Assembly (NCBI RefSeq): GCF_052103615.1
Contig: NZ_JBQEKA010000082.1
Coordinates: 1 to 13,563 of the forward strand
From: Kerstersia sp052103615
Lineage (GTDB): Bacteria > Pseudomonadota > Gammaproteobacteria > Burkholderiales > Burkholderiaceae_B
DNA length: 13,563 nucleotides
Direction: 5' to 3'
The notes beneath the pieces are model-generated. The model had not been told where the DNA came from. It made no database searches and saw nothing but the letters and a program-made list of their open reading frames with translations. Position numbers and translations under genes: made by a program. Below are positions 13,220-13,563 of the stretch, piece after piece. Each line of letters opens with the position of its first letter. Positions within the stretch are counted from its first letter, which is position 1.

Positions 13220-13238
13220 GGGCCTAGCGCCTAGGCCC
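13220..13238 (+). promoter_or_regulatory. Perfect 8-bp inverted repeat in the aceE leader
   Basis: GGGCCTAG-CGC-CTAGGCCC is an exact 8+3+8 palindrome, 53 nt before the aceE ATG. There is no U-run after it, so it is not a standard terminator. It could be a second operator (a 19-bp palindromic protein site) or an mRNA 5' hairpin. Confidence 0.4.
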
Positions 13239-13291
13239 CTGAACATGCGGCAGCAAGTTTCGACAACGCCGCTTTTTCCTGGAGGCCTGCC

Positions 13292-13563
13292 ATGACGCAG
13301 TCAACCGTACTTCCCGACGTCGATCCTCAAGAGACACGAGAGTGGCTCGAAGCGCTGGAGGCCGTTGTGGCGGCCGAAGGGCGGCCGCGAGCCCACTATC
13401 TGATCGACCAATTGACCGCTTTCGATGCCGAGCGGCATGGCGGCCTGCATGGCCGGGTCACCACCCCCTATGTCAATACGATCAGCCGGGCCCGCCAGCC
13501 CGCCTATCCCGGTAACCTGGAGATAGAACAGCGCATCAATGCCTATATCCGCTGGAATGCCAT
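13292..13563 (+). CDS. aceE: AceE-type homodimeric pyruvate (2-oxoacid) dehydrogenase E1, 5' part only
   Basis: The first 90 codons are present and the gene continues past the window end. The N-terminus MTQSTVLPDVDPQETREWLEALEAVV... closely follows AceE (DVDPIETRDWLQAIESVI in E. coli), then RAHYLIDQL, PYVNTI, PAYPGNLEIEQRI and YIRWNA. AceE decarboxylates pyruvate with thiamine diphosphate and acetylates the E2 lipoyl domain. The catalytic domain is not visible.

ATG 13292 has GGAGG (13281-13285), 6 nt upstream. Its own MarR regulator and the orphan E1 domain nearby suggest an accessory E1 rather than the main housekeeping copy. Related E1s can use 2-oxobutyrate or other 2-oxoacids, so the substrate is open. 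Confidence 0.9.
   Translation, partial: MTQSTVLPDVDPQETREWLEALEAVVAAEGRPRAHYLIDQLTAFDAERHGGLHGRVTTPYVNTISRARQPAYPGNLEIEQRINAYIRWNA

Overview
The window reads as a chromosomal piece of a GC-rich betaproteobacterium. Family-level resemblance of DnaE, LpxO, the porin and the BetT-type transporter suggests Burkholderiales, probably Alcaligenaceae (Bordetella/Achromobacter-like); this is inference by eye, not a search result. I see no insertion sequence, CRISPR array, tRNA or rRNA.

Left part (1-6224) is ordinary. It holds the 5' part of a leftward lipid A hydroxylase gene (lpxO), a divergent intergenic region, dnaE (508-4002, DNA polymerase III alpha) and a BCCT-family choline/betaine-type transporter (4163-6142). 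A textbook intrinsic terminator (6177-6224) closes this part.

Middle part (6225-11354) looks like one rightward operon with a Mg2+ theme. It starts with a leader holding a 40-codon ORF whose peptide begins MDDDESRP, resembling the acidic, ribosome-destabilising MgtL type. A hairpin then buries the start site of the next gene, and an upstream leader segment can compete for one arm of it. Next comes a fusion ORF (6593-8389): the soluble N-terminal and actuator regions of an MgtA-like P-type ATPase, without membrane helices, TGES or phosphorylation domain, joined in frame to an internal signal peptide and a complete Gram-negative porin. Three consecutive CorA-family transporter genes follow, the middle one with SMN in place of the near-universal GMN, and then a terminator. 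A Mg2+-responsive outer- and inner-membrane uptake operon is the simplest reading.

Right part (11355-13563) is a small 2-oxoacid dehydrogenase regulon. A MarR-type regulator (minus strand) diverges from an aceE-type gene (homodimeric pyruvate dehydrogenase E1, cut by the window end). Convergent to the regulator lies a two-gene unit: an unrecognised 151-aa ORF and a free-standing copy of only the C-terminal domain of an AceE-type E1. Copies of a 14-bp palindrome (ATTGCA-N2-TGCAAT) lie before the MarR gene, before aceE and before the two-gene unit. At the last two places they occur in tandem with the same 15-bp step. This links the orphan E1 domain to the full-length E1 by shared control.

The parts most likely to be new are the leader/fusion/CorA operon and the MarR-linked orphan E1 domain.
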